Source: Gautieria morchelliformis (lineage: Eukaryota; Basidiomycota; Agaricomycetes; Gomphales; Gomphaceae). From it: a stretch of DNA of 64,000 nucleotides. Position numbers and translations under genes: made by a program. Location of the stretch: the NCBI GenBank assembly GCA_015179125.1, contig WHVA01000272.1, forward strand, positions 1-64,000, given 5' to 3'. Positions 22,484-33,774 of the stretch are shown piece by piece (within the stretch, counting starts at the first letter, position 1; each line of letters begins with the position of its first letter). Below the pieces are notes generated by a model, which was not told where the DNA came from, searched no databases, and saw only the letters and a list, made by a program, of their open reading frames with translations.

Positions 22484-25400
22484 TCATAGAGCAGTCAAGG
22501 GGCCGGGCTTGCCCGGGTAAGAGTCATGGAAATCCGTGACCAGCTCCGAGGCATGATCAAGCTCGGAAGCGAGGATCCACGAGGTTTCTTCGTCGGTACC
22601 TTCGTAACCAGTCCACCTAACAAGGTAGAGTAATTTGCAGCTCTTGCGTCTATTATCGATCTTCGAGTCGAGGATTTCGGAAACCTCGAACTCGGGTTCG
22701 CCGTCGATAACGACTGGGGGCGGAGGCGGCTGAACTCGGTTTGGTATGGTGTTGGGCGAGGCTGGTTCGAGCATAGATACGTGGAAGACCGGATGGACTG
22801 AATGCATGTGTTCTGGAAGTCGAAGGGTGAAGGAGTGAGTACCCGCTCGGGAAATGATTTCAAAAGGACCCAAGAACTTCTCGGCGAGCTTCTTGGTAGG
22901 CCGAGTTGTTCGAAAGTACTGTGCCTTCACAAAGGCGAGGGATCCTACTTGGAAATCAGGAGCGGGCTTGCGACGAACATCGGCCGAGGCTTGGTAAGTT
23001 TTCTGAGCCTCGAGGATGGCGTGGCGAAGTTCTTGGTGAAGCTCGTCCAGGTCAATCACGAAGTCTCGGGCTCGTGCCGAGGCGAGGTCGCGCTCGGGGT
23101 GAACTGCGAGGTTCGGATGGTAGCCTTTATTGGCAAAGAATGGGGAGACGCCGGTGGTTGCGCTAGGCGCGTTGTTGTAGGCGAACTCGGCTAGGGGAAG
23201 GAGCGAAGCCCAATTGGACTGCTGATAGTTGCAATAGATCCTGAGGTACTGTTCCAAAGTTTGGTTAGCACGCTCGGTCTGACCGTCACCCTCGGGATGA
23301 TATCCCGAGGTGAAATGCAACCGCATGTCCAAAGCTTTCCCTAGGGAACGCCAGAAGTGCGAAACAAACTCGGAACCCCTGTCCGAGGTGACGTGCGAGG
23401 GGACTCCATGCTTTGAAAAGACATGAAGAACGAAGAGGTGAGCGAGCTCTTGCGAGGTTATCTTGTCTGTGGTTGGAATGAAGATAACCTGCTTAGTGAA
23501 GCGGTCAACAATCACTAGGATGGAGGTGAACTCGGATGAAGGGGGGAGTTGCTCAATGAAATCCATAGATATGGAATTCCAAGGTTTCTCGGGAACAGGA
23601 AGTTGTTTGAGGAGACCATAGGGTTTGTGACGTTGCGGCTTGCTTCGCATACAAGTGGTACACGTCTTGCAATACTCCTTGACAAAGGATCTAATCCCTG
23701 GCCAAGTATAGTCTCGTCGGATCAGCTCCAAGGTCTTGTTGACCCCGAAGTGTCCCGAGAGAATGTGATCGTGCTTGTATTGCAGGATGCGAAGTCGAAG
23801 GTCTTGGGCCGCTGGAACATAGGTTCGGTTGTCAAGTTTGAGGAAACCCTCGGGGTCTGTGGTCCACCTCGGGTCATTAACCAAGCCGAGGTGCGACTTG
23901 GCTATGGGGTCCGAGGGGAGGTTTGCCAGTATGTCAGCTCGGATCTGCTCGGTATCAAGCAGTGAAGCGGCTCGGAGTACGATGGGAGCGAGGTTAGTAG
24001 CTCTAAGGGACGATGCCAGCTGGTGCTGAGTAAACACTGGCCGTAGGTTCTGCGGGTTTATGGTGGCATAGTCGCTATTCCCCTCTTTAAGGTAGACGTC
24101 CCATCGTCTAGTGAGAGAGTCAGGCTTCGTTCCGAGGCGACCTGGTCGGAAGCGTATGACGAGGTTGAACTGGGAAAGGTATTCCGACCACCGAGCTTGT
24201 CGACGGGTCAAGAGCTTCATAGTTGAAAAGTATTCGAGGTTCTTGTGATCGGTGATAACGTCAACTGGTTCGCCTGAGCCCTCTAGGTAGTGTCGCCAGC
24301 GTTGAAAGGCTTCAAAAATGGCGAGGAGCTCCTTGTCGTGAACATCGTAGTTGAGCTCGGTAGAGGTGAATGTGCGGGAGTGGAAAGCGACGGGATGAAG
24401 TTCGCCTTCCGAGGTTCGTAGTGATAAGATTGCCGCTAAGGCATAATCTGATGCATCAGTCTCTACGATCAGTGGAAGGTCAGGAATCCAGTGAGTAAGG
24501 ATAGGGGCGGTAGTGAACGCCCTCTTCAACAGGTTGAAAGCCGTCGACAATCCTCGGAAAAATTCCAAGGGGTACCCTTGCGGGTAAGTCGGGTGAGAGG
24601 AATGGTGATGTCGGAGTAGTTGTGAATGAAACGTCGGTAGAAGTTGGCGAAGCCGAGGAAGGATTGGATGTCGCGAACTTTGCGAGGTTCAGGCCAGTCT
24701 TGAATGACCTTTACCTTGTCATCCGCCATAGTGAGGCCCTCGGGAGAGAGTATGTAGCCGAGGAATTCAACCGAGTCGCGATGGAACTCGCATTTGTCTT
24801 CTTTGGCGAAGAGGTTGTTGAGTCGTAGTCGTCGCAAGACTTCCTTGACATGTTCAACATGTTTGGAGGGGTCACTGGAGTAGATTAGAATGTCATCCAA
24901 GTATACCACCACACAAACGTCCAAAAGGTCGGCGAACACCTCGTTCATGAATCTCTGGAAGGCAGCAGGGCCATTAGTGAGACCAAATGGCATAACCAAC
25001 CATTCAAAAGACCATAGCGAGTCCTGAAGGCGGTTTTCCATTCGTCACCCTCGGCCACCCGTACGAGGTGGTAAGCGTGACGAAGGTCAATTTTCGTATA
25101 GATGCGAGCATTCTTTGGAGCATCAAGTAAGTCAGCAATCAATGGCAATGGATACCGATCTTTTTTTGAGATTTTGTTCAAACCTCGGAAGTCGACACAC
25201 AACCGAAGTGAGCCATCTTTTTTGCGAACGAACAATACCGGTGCACCATGAGGCGAGCGTGAAGGTCGGATGAAACCGATGTTAAATGCTCGTCGATGAA
25301 CTCGCGAAGTGCTTTGAGTTCGGAAGCTGAGAGAGAGTAGATGGGACCGATAGGTGGCGAGGTCCCTTCTTCGAGGTTGATTTTGATATCGTGAGGTCGG

Positions 25401-26100
25401 TGGGGAGCTAGAGTGTCAGCGCGTGCTTTGCTGAACACATCTGCAAATTCGTGATATACTTCGGGAACATGTTTCTTAACGTTCTCAGGAAGCTCGGAAG
25501 AGCTTCCTCCCGATGTTGCCCCTCTGGCGAGGAGCTCAGGCGAAGCCAAATTGAGCTGAAACACTTCGGACCCTTCCAATCTAGATGCGCGCATGAAAGC
25601 GGGTGCATTGATTAGGGAAACGAGGGGTGCTTGCAACTTCGGAAGCGAGGTCGGAGGCGGGGGCGAAGATGCCGTAGGCGAGGTCGAAGTCGTAGCCGAA
25701 GCTGAGCGGGCTGACGTCGCCGGGGTCGCTGGAGTCGTTGTTAGGTCGATGGTCTTGAAAGTAATACTGCCCAATACCCAGTCAATCGACGGATTGTAGC
25801 GGGTGAGCCAGTTGTGGCCAAGTACCATCGAGCAACTTGAGTCGAGCGAGGTTACGTAGAAGGTAACCCATTGTTGTTCGCCGGTCGGAAAGCAAATGCA
25901 GAGGTCTAGAGCTTGGGTAATGGTAGTGTTAGTACTACCGTCAAATAGTTTCAAGGGTATAGGAGAGACAGGATAAGCAGGCATGGAGTACTTCTGGACA
26001 AATCTGGATTCAATAAAACAGTCTGAGGACCCGCAGTCAACTAATGCAACAAAAGCGACGTTGGGCAGCGAAGGCGAGGTTAGATCTACATTAAGGGAAT
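22484..26100 (-). pseudogene. Gypsy B pol with chromodomain (frameshifted)
   Basis: Read from high to low coordinates: protease (VALVDCGSSDCFIESRF, about 26060-26010), linker with NVKKHVPEVYHEFADVF, RT ([29 protein letters not shown] at about 24895-24906 in [13 protein letters not shown]), RNase H (VETDASDYALAAIL; HDKELLAIFEAFQRWRHYL), integrase with HHCC finger (HFGVNK...CKTCTTC) and DDE core (SMDFIEQLPP, TSDRGSEFVS, HPEGDGQTERANQ), then a chromodomain (FEVSEILDSK, LYLVRWTGYEG; about 22690-22560). The 694-residue RNase H-integrase-chromodomain frame (22484-24568) is intact. Frameshifts fall near 24545, 25000 and 25210. Confidence 0.9.
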
Positions 26101-26197
26101 TTTGGACAATGAATGAGAAGCGGCGCTGAGTCTGAGCACACGGGTGAGGTTACCGCAATCCTCAGATCGTGTGGTTCCGAGGTTGCTACCTATTTTT

Positions 26198-27402
26198 TCA
26201 CCTCCGTAATGGAGGCCGAAGTCCCCTCGTTAGGGGTCTTCCTTGCCCGACCTTTAGAACCGCTACCGTTGGTAGACTTGTTCTTCGGCAGTCCTTGACG
26301 ATGTGCCCTTTGGTGCCGCAAAGCAGACAAAGGCCTTGGTCGACCCGACGTTGGCGCTCCTCGGGAAGTAGTTTGCCATCCTTCCCGAGTTTGCTCGAAA
26401 TGTCGGGCTGGCTCTTGTTGTTCAAAGAGTTGTTGTTTGGAACCCTTGCGCTGTTGTTAGTCTTGTTGCGGTTCTTATTGTTATTGGAACCCTGGAGGAC
26501 TGGTGGTTGTTAGTGGCATTGCTACTGGACTGATTAGTGGTGCGTGCAGGCTGGGAGCTACGACCATTGATCATGGCGTGTATTCCTTCGCTCCCAGTAA
26601 CGGCTATCGCATTCCAGCGTGAAGTTCCTAAGCTCGGCGAGGCTGCGGAATCGAGGGAAGTGAAGTAAGTCGTCCTTGATCGTTTGGCCAAGCCCTTGTA
26701 GCTAAGTGTCGGAGGGCCGCGTCGTTCCACTGAGTCCGAGTCGAAGCTCGGCGAAGTCGATAAAGAATCGCGCGGCCTTGTGGTGCTCTTTCATAACGAT
26801 CTTCTCGAGGTCATCTCGGCTTGGGCCGCGTTGTCGTATGGGCCAGAAGTTAGCTCGAGCTCGGCCTTGAAGCTGTCCCAGTCTCGAGCCATCTGGTCGG
26901 GTTGGACTTCGCCGAGGATCGCCGGCTCGAATATGCAGAGCCGAGCCGGACAGGTAAGAAATAGCATACTGCACCTTCGAGGCCCCAGTCTTGAACGCTG
27001 GTGGGCGATCTCTGAAGTTGAGTACCATTGAAGGAAGAAGTGCGAAGCTTGGCTGGTCAGTACCGTCATAACTATCCGGTTCCTTGACCTTGGCTCGTGC
27101 TTCGGATTCGCGAGGTTTCGCGAGCTTGATGAACACTCGACGCATAAGCTCGTTGTCCTCGAGGTCACCGAGGTCCTCAGGTGGGAGGTTGGGGAGGTCC
27201 CGATCGTTGTCGAGCCTCCAGAGCCATCTCCTGGATCACCTGAAGGATCACCGGGGTTAGCCCTACCTTTGCCTTTGTTACTAGGCTCGGTGGGGTCTGT
27301 GAGGGGTATCCCCGGGGACGGTGGTGAGTCATCGGGGGCTTCCGAGAAACGTCGTTGTTCTGAGATACCCCGAAGGGTGCGGGAACGAGTCATCATGGAC
27401 AT
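26198..27402 (-). pseudogene. Gypsy B gag (frameshifted)
   Basis: Begins at ATG 27402 (MSMMTRSRTLRGISEQ), 45 nt from the LTR. A Pro/Gly/Ser-rich N-terminus is followed in a second frame by LRRVFIKL-like MRRVFIKLAKPRES, PDSYDGTD, FQxSFALLPSMVLNFRD-like residues and KVQYAISYLSG. A third frame gives the C-terminal CCHC knuckle CLLCGTKGHIVKDC (about 26330-26290). At least three frame changes are needed. The family is clear; function is lost in this copy. Confidence 0.8.
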
Positions 27403-27432
27403 AGTGAAGAAAAGGGATACGTAGGGTGTAAG

Positions 27433-27444
27433 CAGTCTGAAAAT
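27433..27444 (-). other. Self-complementary primer-binding site (Gypsy B)
   Basis: On the minus strand, ATTTTCAGACTG begins 2 nt after the 5' LTR end. It is perfectly complementary over 12 nt to CAGTCTGAAAAT in the same LTR (27685-27696). No tRNA-type site is visible. Confidence 0.75.
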
Positions 27445-27446
27445 AC

Positions 27447-28009
27447 TGTTACGGTACAATCCGTCGTAAGGTTGACCGAGGTCGGGGACGAAACCTGAGG
27501 CAAGGTCCGAGGTTACGGGGCGAGGTTTGGATGGGGAAGTCGGAGAGGGACTTGGCTTCAGCTTATGTGCTGCGCCGACCCTACGCACAAGTCCCAACTT
27601 CGGAGGCAAATGAATAAGAGGTGAGGTTTGGCTTAAGAGGCGAGGCTTAGAAACTAGCTAAGGATTGAAGGGATACGATAGTTGATTTTCAGACTGAGGA
27701 GTAGGAATGCATACAAGGGGGGTTATATACTAGCGAGGGTACGAGTCAGGGATGAACATATTAGTGGAGGTCAGGGCGAGGTCAGGAGGCCGAGGTCAGG
27801 GAGAGGTAATATACGAATGATGCGTGATGGAGCGGAATCAGTAAGTAAGGGGATATGGGCATGGGATCAAGGTCGGATATGAACTCAAGCTCGGGCTCGG
27901 GCTCGGGCGCAGGATAAGGATCATATGTACTCGGGCACGAATATCACAAGGCTCGGGCTCGGAAGAAGGTTCTACCGGTAAGTAACCGGCCAAAGGCCAG
28001 GTTCTTACA
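27447..28009 (-). repeat. 5' LTR of Gypsy B
   Basis: 563 bp. On the minus strand it begins TGTAAGAACCTGGCC and ends CCGTAACA. It contains the TATA box and inferred start described separately. It differs from the 3' LTR by scattered substitutions, so the insertion is not recent. Confidence 0.9.
27685..27729 (-). promoter_or_regulatory. Gypsy B LTR TATA box and inferred transcript start
   Basis: TATATAA (minus strand, 27729-27723) lies 33 bp upstream of CAGTCTGAAAAT (27696-27685), the 12-mer that pairs with the primer site. Confidence 0.7.
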
Positions 28010-28540
28010 GAGACCAGACTCAGAAATGGATTGTAACAGTACCTCCCACTTATGACCAAACTGATGAGGCCATAAGCGAGATCCTGGAGATCGCCTCAGA
28101 TGCTCAAGAATTAAACATTGATGAGATTGATGAGCTTGACATGGAATTTGTGTGAGCTGAGTGTGAAGTGGAGGAGCATAAGAATGTGCTCATGGAAAAA
28201 CAACAACTTGTGCAAGGGCGCAAGGAAGCATTGGAAAAAAAACAGCTTGAGGATGCTTGAAAAGCCGAGGAGGAACGGAAAGAACAGGAAGTGCAGGGTG
28301 AAGCTGCAAGAAAAGCCAAGGAGGCATGGAAGGTTAAGGATGAATGGAAAGCGTGGGAGGCAAAAGCTGAGGTTGAGCAGTGGAAAAAACTCGAGAACAA
28401 CCTGGAAGCTGAAAAACGACGGCAAGCCGAGAAGACACCAGCTGCCCCAGATATCCCATTGCGTGTTGCAACCCCAGATGATTGGCTGGCCCTGGATTCA
28501 GCAGTGCCCAGGGCCAAGGCATTGAATGCTGAAATGGCGA

Positions 28541-29022
28541 TGTTAGCAACTAGGGGGGCTATGGCAGGGAAGGTTCGGTAGAGTTCTAGAATCAAATATA
28601 CTCTCTCAGTGAATTTATTGTCACTGATATATTAATACAATACCTAGAATCAAATATACTACATGATTTTCAGTCAACATGCTATGTAAATATGAAGAAT
28701 ACTACTCGCCTCTCTCAGTGAATTTATTGTCACTGAGAGAGGAGTGTAATCCTGTCTCAGAAGGCATATACTTGCACCCGGCCCTTTAGCGCCCAAGGGC
28801 TCGCGCGTCGAAGTCATTTCAAACTCCGCTGGGTGCAGCCGCCTGTGAAAGTAGAAATAACAGAATGAAATGGAGAGATAGAGAGTGACTGGAAAATTTC
28901 GAAAATAAGCAGAGAAATGGATGCATGGTACAAGAACAATGTGAGAAACAATTGGAAACACCACACAATAAATTGAACATATTATGCTTGATTTTGGTGC
29001 AGGAGCATAAATGCACCCAACA
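28541..29022 (-). repeat. Copia 3' LTR
   Basis: 482 bp, minus-strand TGTTGGGTGCAT...TTGCTAACA. Contains two copies of the CTCTCTCAGTGAATTTATTG motif with a partly inverted CACTGAGAGAGG, giving a stem-loop. Identical to the 5' LTR except at one position. Confidence 0.95.
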
Positions 29023-29035
29023 CGCCCCCTCAAGC

Positions 29036-32000
29036 TTAATATATTCCGATTTTCTCGTTGAGGATTCTCACTCTAGGACTAGGAAGTCCTTTAGTGAGAA
29101 GATCGGCTAGCATGTGTTCCGTTGGTAGGTACACAAGCTTAATTTCTTCATCTTCGACTATATCTCGGATGAAATATAATCTAATGTCGAAATGCTTGGT
29201 CCTCGTGTGTTGTTGAGTGCCATAGACAATGGCAATGGCTGATTGATTGTCTGAATAAAGTTTGATGGGATAATTCAGCGGTTGGAATACTTCAGAAATA
29301 AAGTGGCGCATCCATAAGGCTTCTTTGCTCGCATGAGTCAGAGCAACGAATTCGGCTTCAGTTGATGATAGGGCTACTATGGATTGTTTTTGACAACTCC
29401 ATGATACTGTCCCTCCATCAATCTGAAAAATATAAGCCGAGTATGAGTGCCTGTGCTCTTGAGAAGCCCAATCCGCATCTGAATACCCAATGAGGCCGTC
29501 TCAATTTTTCCCAAGTGTCAATTTGTAGTCCATCGTGCCTTTTAGATATTTAAAGACACGTTTGACTGCATGCCAATGTGTTGGACCTGGGTTTTCGAGG
29601 AATTGAGAAAGTAATGACACTGCGAACGCAATGTCCGGTCGAGTGGCTACTGCTGCCCACATCAATGATCCTATCGCTTGTCTGTATGGAATTCTTGACA
29701 TCTTCTGTTTGTCTTCATCTGTAGAAGGGCATTGGTCTCTGGATAATTTAACGGCTGGGTCGAGAGGCGTGGAACATGTTTTGGCATCATCCAGATTGAA
29801 TTTTTTGATGATTTTTTGGATGTATGCAGCTTGTGATATTGCAATCGATTTGTTATTCCAATCTCTTTCGATTTTGAGGTTCAAAAGCCAGTGAATCTCG
29901 CCTAGGTCTTTCATACTAAAAATCTGGGCAAGGTCATGCTTTACCTCATCGAGGATTGGCTGACTCTCAGCTGTGATAGTGAGGTCGTCTACTGCCGTTG
30001 CAATAATCGCATGCCCTCTCGGTCCACGTCTGCAAAATACAGCTCCATCTGAAGCTGATTTAGTGAATCCTAACTTGAGAAATTCACCACTCAGACGTTT
30101 GTACCATTCCCTTCCAGACTGTTTGAGGCCGTAAAGTGCTTTCTTCAGCAGGAGGACATCATCTTTGTCTCCGGTCTCATATCCATACGGCTGTCTCATG
30201 TAAATAGGTTCTGGCAGTGTAGCATTCAAATACGCACTGTCCACATCCATTTGGTGAATAGGCCAGTTGTTCCTGGCAGCAATGGCACATATAATCCGTA
30301 AGGAAGTCATCCGAGCAACAGGTGCATAGGTTTCATTGTAGTCGACTCCAAAACTTTGTGTAAAGCCTTGGGCGACCATCCTCGATCTAGGTGTAATGGG
30401 TTCACCTTCTGGATTGTGTTTCCAGAGGAATACCCATCTATTTCCGACAATATTTGCCCCAGGAGGTGGTTTAACCACTTCCCATACACCTTTGTCGAGT
30501 AGCACCTTATACTCTTTATCCATCGATGCTTTCCACATAGGATCATTTAAGGCTTCATCTGCATTGCTAGGCTCGGTCTGATTCAAATCCGGCAGCACAT
30601 TATCTTTGTTTTGATCGGAGGTCGAAAGTGTACTGATGGCAAGGTTATAATCACTGATGCCGTCAGTGACAGAGGATAAATCTTGTTCGAATAATTTGTC
30701 TTGATGGTCCTCAATGTCCTCGTAAGCTAGTGTAGTGATATCTGCACCAGCATGTCTCTTAGCTTGAGATCTTGTTACGGGACCACTTGGGGCCGGCTGC
30801 ACCTGCTGCTGACGGATCCTCTCGCTTCTCCTTGTTGGAGCAGCTTCTTGAGGTCTAACATCAACAGTCTGACTGGGTTGCAGCTCTTTCAGACGTTCCC
30901 CTGGTTCATCATCATCAATTTCCTCGATCTTTGCCTCCTCGCTGACTAAGCGACTAGGCATAGGTGCTGGCGCCGAAATGGCCTGTACCATTTTTCTGGA
31001 CGTAGGTAGCTGTGACTCTTCAATAGAAATGATTGGAGCTTTGCCCCCCTTCATCTCTGAGTCAAATATAACATTCCGCTCGACAGAAACCTTCTGAGAG
31101 TCAGGCCAGTAAATGCAATGACCATGGCTCTGTCCAGAGATTCCTATCCACCGAGCTCTTTTGGCACGGGCTGCTAGTTTGTTTCCCTCTTTGACTTTAA
31201 CGTAGACTTCAATTCCCCACACGTGTATGTCTTTCAGGTTCGGTTTCTCGTGATGGATCATTTCAAAAGGGGTTTTGTCTGGCAAAGCTCTTGTGTGTGT
31301 CCGATTCCTAAGATAGTTGGCATGCAAAATTGCATGCCCCCATAGAGTCTTAGGAAGACTTGATTCCAATAGCATGGCACGAGCTCTTTCAACTAGAGTT
31401 CGGTTTAGACGTTCAGCAACACCATTCGACTCTGGGGTGTCGTGTACGGTTAACCGATGCTTCGTGCCTTGCTTGGCCAAATGCTGTTTGAATTCTGAGC
31501 TTGTATATTCGCCCCCTCTGTCGGAAACAAGTGCTTTAATGTGCACATTCCTCTGTCGAAGCATCAAGGCCTCGTCAAGTTTGTATTTTGAAAATGCTTC
31601 TGATTTGTTTGCCATCAAATAGATAACCGATTCCCTTGAGTAGTCGTCGATGAAAGACACATAATAGAATTTCTTGTCAATTGTAGAGTGTCTCGCTGGT
31701 CCCCAGACATCAGAATAAATTCTGTCACCGAATTTTGATGATCGGCTTCTGGGTTCCTGAGGAAGTGATTTGCGTGCAATCTTCGCCTGAATGCACGCAT
31801 CGCAAACAACCTTGTCACCTTTTGAGCTCAATTCAATGCCTAATATCATGCCACGGTTGAGCAAATGCTGTAGGGACTTTTGTGAAATGTGCCCCATTTT
31901 CTGATGTATCTCCATGGCTGATGCGCATACATGCGCTTCGGCACTTGTGTGTTGTAAATCAAATCGATATAAGCCATTCAGCTTCGGTGCTTGCATCAAT

Positions 32001-33286
32001 ATCCTGCCTTTACGATTGGATATTGTGCATTTCTGATCAGCTATTTGTGTGTTATAGCCTGCATCATCGCACCGGCCAATCGAGATGAGGGTAACAGCCA
32101 TTTTGGGCGCGTAGAACGTATCCTTCAATGTAATGTTCACAGTCTTATCTCCAACCTTGTTAGATAGCATGAGTGAGCCTGAACCAAAGGCATCAAAAGT
32201 GCCTTTGTTGGCTGCACGAATTGTGCGCGGCTGTGAGAATGGACTGTAATCCCTCAATAAATTCTTGTGAGGGGTCATATGTGCGGTCGTTCCAGTGTCG
32301 AGAATAACAACAGTGTCCAGAGATAAACTACTCAAATTAGAGCAGTCGAAGTTGGCGAAAGCGGCTGGACTGCCACTCTCATCCTCCTCAGAGGACACTT
32401 CTTCGGCAACATTCGCCTTGGCTTTGCCCTTCTTCTTTTTGGCTTTCGCTTTCTTCTTCTGACGTGGCCCCTGGCCTTCTTTACCACCTCCTTTAGCCCA
32501 GCAACTCTCTATAGCATGTCCAGGCTTGTGGCAATTAGTGCATGCAGGCACCTTCGGGTCTTTCCGGCCCTTCTGCCCTTTCGTAGATGAACCAATAAAT
32601 GCCTGCTCTTCTTGTGAAATATTGAGGGTCTTTCTCCTGTCGTATTGAGCCTTTAGTACTCTGATAATATCATCAGGCACTAAGGGCATTCCACATTCTT
32701 CGAGCGACGTGGTAAGGGCATTCATAACTGCCTCATAGGAGGGTGGAAGTGATGCAAGGATAATGTCGGTGAACTCTCCTTCAGAAATTCTGGCTCCCAT
32801 CTCATTGAGACGAGCATAGAGGTCTTGGGCCTTGTCCAAGTGATCTCTCAAGTCTCCATCCTCAGGACACCTCATACTGCGAAGCTGTCTCTGTAGGTTG
32901 GTGAGAACCATCTTGGGCTTTTTGGTCATCTCATTGACCAATGCATCCCAGACTTCTTTTGCTGTATGTCTCTTCTGTAGCATCAGGGCTAGTGACTCTG
33001 ACACTGAGACGATTATTTGGGTTTTGGCCTGTCCTTCTCTGGCAAGATACTTCTCCAGCTTCTCCTCAGCCTTCTCAATCTGAGTTTCCTCAGCTTCTGT
33101 GAGAATATGGCCTGGGGGCATGACTGGAGGATCAGGAGGTCGAATGGCTCTCCCTTCTATATGCCTGAGTAGATTTTTGGACTCAAAATAACTTGTGAGA
33201 GTAGCTCGCCACAGAGGCCAATTACTTCCATCTGTTGCAAGCTTCTCCACACCCAAAAGCTTCTGCGAAGTGTCTGCGGGGCCCAT
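29036..33286 (-). pseudogene. Copia gag-pol polyprotein, single nonsense codon
   Basis: 1,416 codons from ATG 33284-33286 (MGPADTSQKLLG) to 29036. In order: UBN2-like gag (WPLWRATLTSYFES, ~25-40), CCHC knuckle (CTNCHKPGHAIESC, ~243), protease (VILDTGTTAHM, DTG ~329), pre-integrase finger (HQKMGH...CDACIQAK, ~440-480), integrase core (SDVWGP ~527, SDRGGE ~589, GVAERLNR ~624), RT (KNRWVF-like GNRWVFLWKHN; DVDSAYLNATLP; TAVDDLTI ~1100), RNase H (IGYSDADW; LSSTEAEFVAL; HTRTKHFDIR). The only break is TGA at 29501-29503 where the 19.2-kb copy has CGA. The start ATG lies within the primer site; the open frame extends into the LTR with no earlier ATG. Confidence 0.93.
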
Positions 33287-33292
33287 AACCCT
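33275..33292 (-). other. Half-tRNA primer-binding site (tRNA-iMet anticodon arm)
   Basis: Directly after the 5' LTR the minus strand reads AGGGTTATGGGCCCCGC. This is complementary to the anticodon stem-loop of initiator tRNA-Met (GGGCCCATAACCC, anticodon CAU), not to a tRNA 3' end. Drosophila copia is known to use the same internal site with a half-tRNA primer. It also holds the polyprotein ATG. Confidence 0.75.
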
Positions 33293-33774
33293 TGTTAGCA
33301 ACTAGGGGGGCTATGGCAGGGAAGGTTCGGTAGAGTTCTAGAATCAAATATACTCTCTCAGTGAATTTATTGTCACTGATGTATTAATACAATACCTAGA
33401 ATCAAATATACTACATGATTTTCAGTCAACATGCTATGTAAATATGAAGAATACTACTCGCCTCTCTCAGTGAATTTATTGTCACTGAGAGAGGAGTGTA
33501 ATCCTGTCTCAGAAGGCATATACTTGCACCCGGCCCTTTAGCGCCCAAGGGCTCGCGCGTCGAAGTCATTTCAAACTCCGCTGGGTGCAGCCGCCTGTGA
33601 AAGTAGAAATAACAGAATGAAATGGAGAGATAGAGAGTGACTGGAAAATTTCGAAAATAAGCAGAGAAATGGATGCATGGTACAAGAACAATGTGAGAAA
33701 CAATTGGAAACACCACACAATAAATTGAACATATTATGCTTGATTTTGGTGCAGGAGCATAAATGCACCCAACA
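33293..33774 (-). repeat. Copia 5' LTR
   Basis: 482 bp, ends as for the 3' LTR, followed inside by the primer-binding site and outside by GGCGA. Confidence 0.95.

Larger units (their letters stand above)
20522..28009 (-). mobile_element. Gypsy chromovirus, family B
   Basis: Minus-strand element: 5' LTR 27447-28009, primer site 27433-27444, gag from 27402, pol to 22484, an opposite-strand gene 21255-22380, polypurine tract (GAGGGGGG, 21089-21096) and 3' LTR 20522-21082. The flanks differ (GGGCC and GAGAC) and the left flank is a Copia fragment with no continuation on the right, so the element has been through a rearrangement. Pol is broken by frameshifts. The chromodomain and self-complementary primer site place it with Tf1/sushi chromoviruses. 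Confidence 0.9.
28541..33774 (-). mobile_element. Complete Ty1/Copia element
   Basis: 5,234 bp with LTRs 28541-29022 and 33293-33774 (482 bp each, one difference seen by eye, GATATATT versus GATGTATT), TGTT...AACA ends, and a 5-bp target duplication GGCGA on both sides (28536-28540 and 33775-33779). Polypurine tract TTGAGGGGGCG abuts the 3' LTR. The near-identity of the LTRs implies a recent insertion. The coding frame is whole apart from one TGA. Fragments of the family occur at 1-1839, 18483-20521 and 42544-43031. Confidence 0.96.

Noticed and set aside
33275-33292. A tRNA gene remnant at the Copia 5' end
   Set aside because: Only the anticodon arm matches, and its position directly after the LTR in two copies makes it a primer-binding site.
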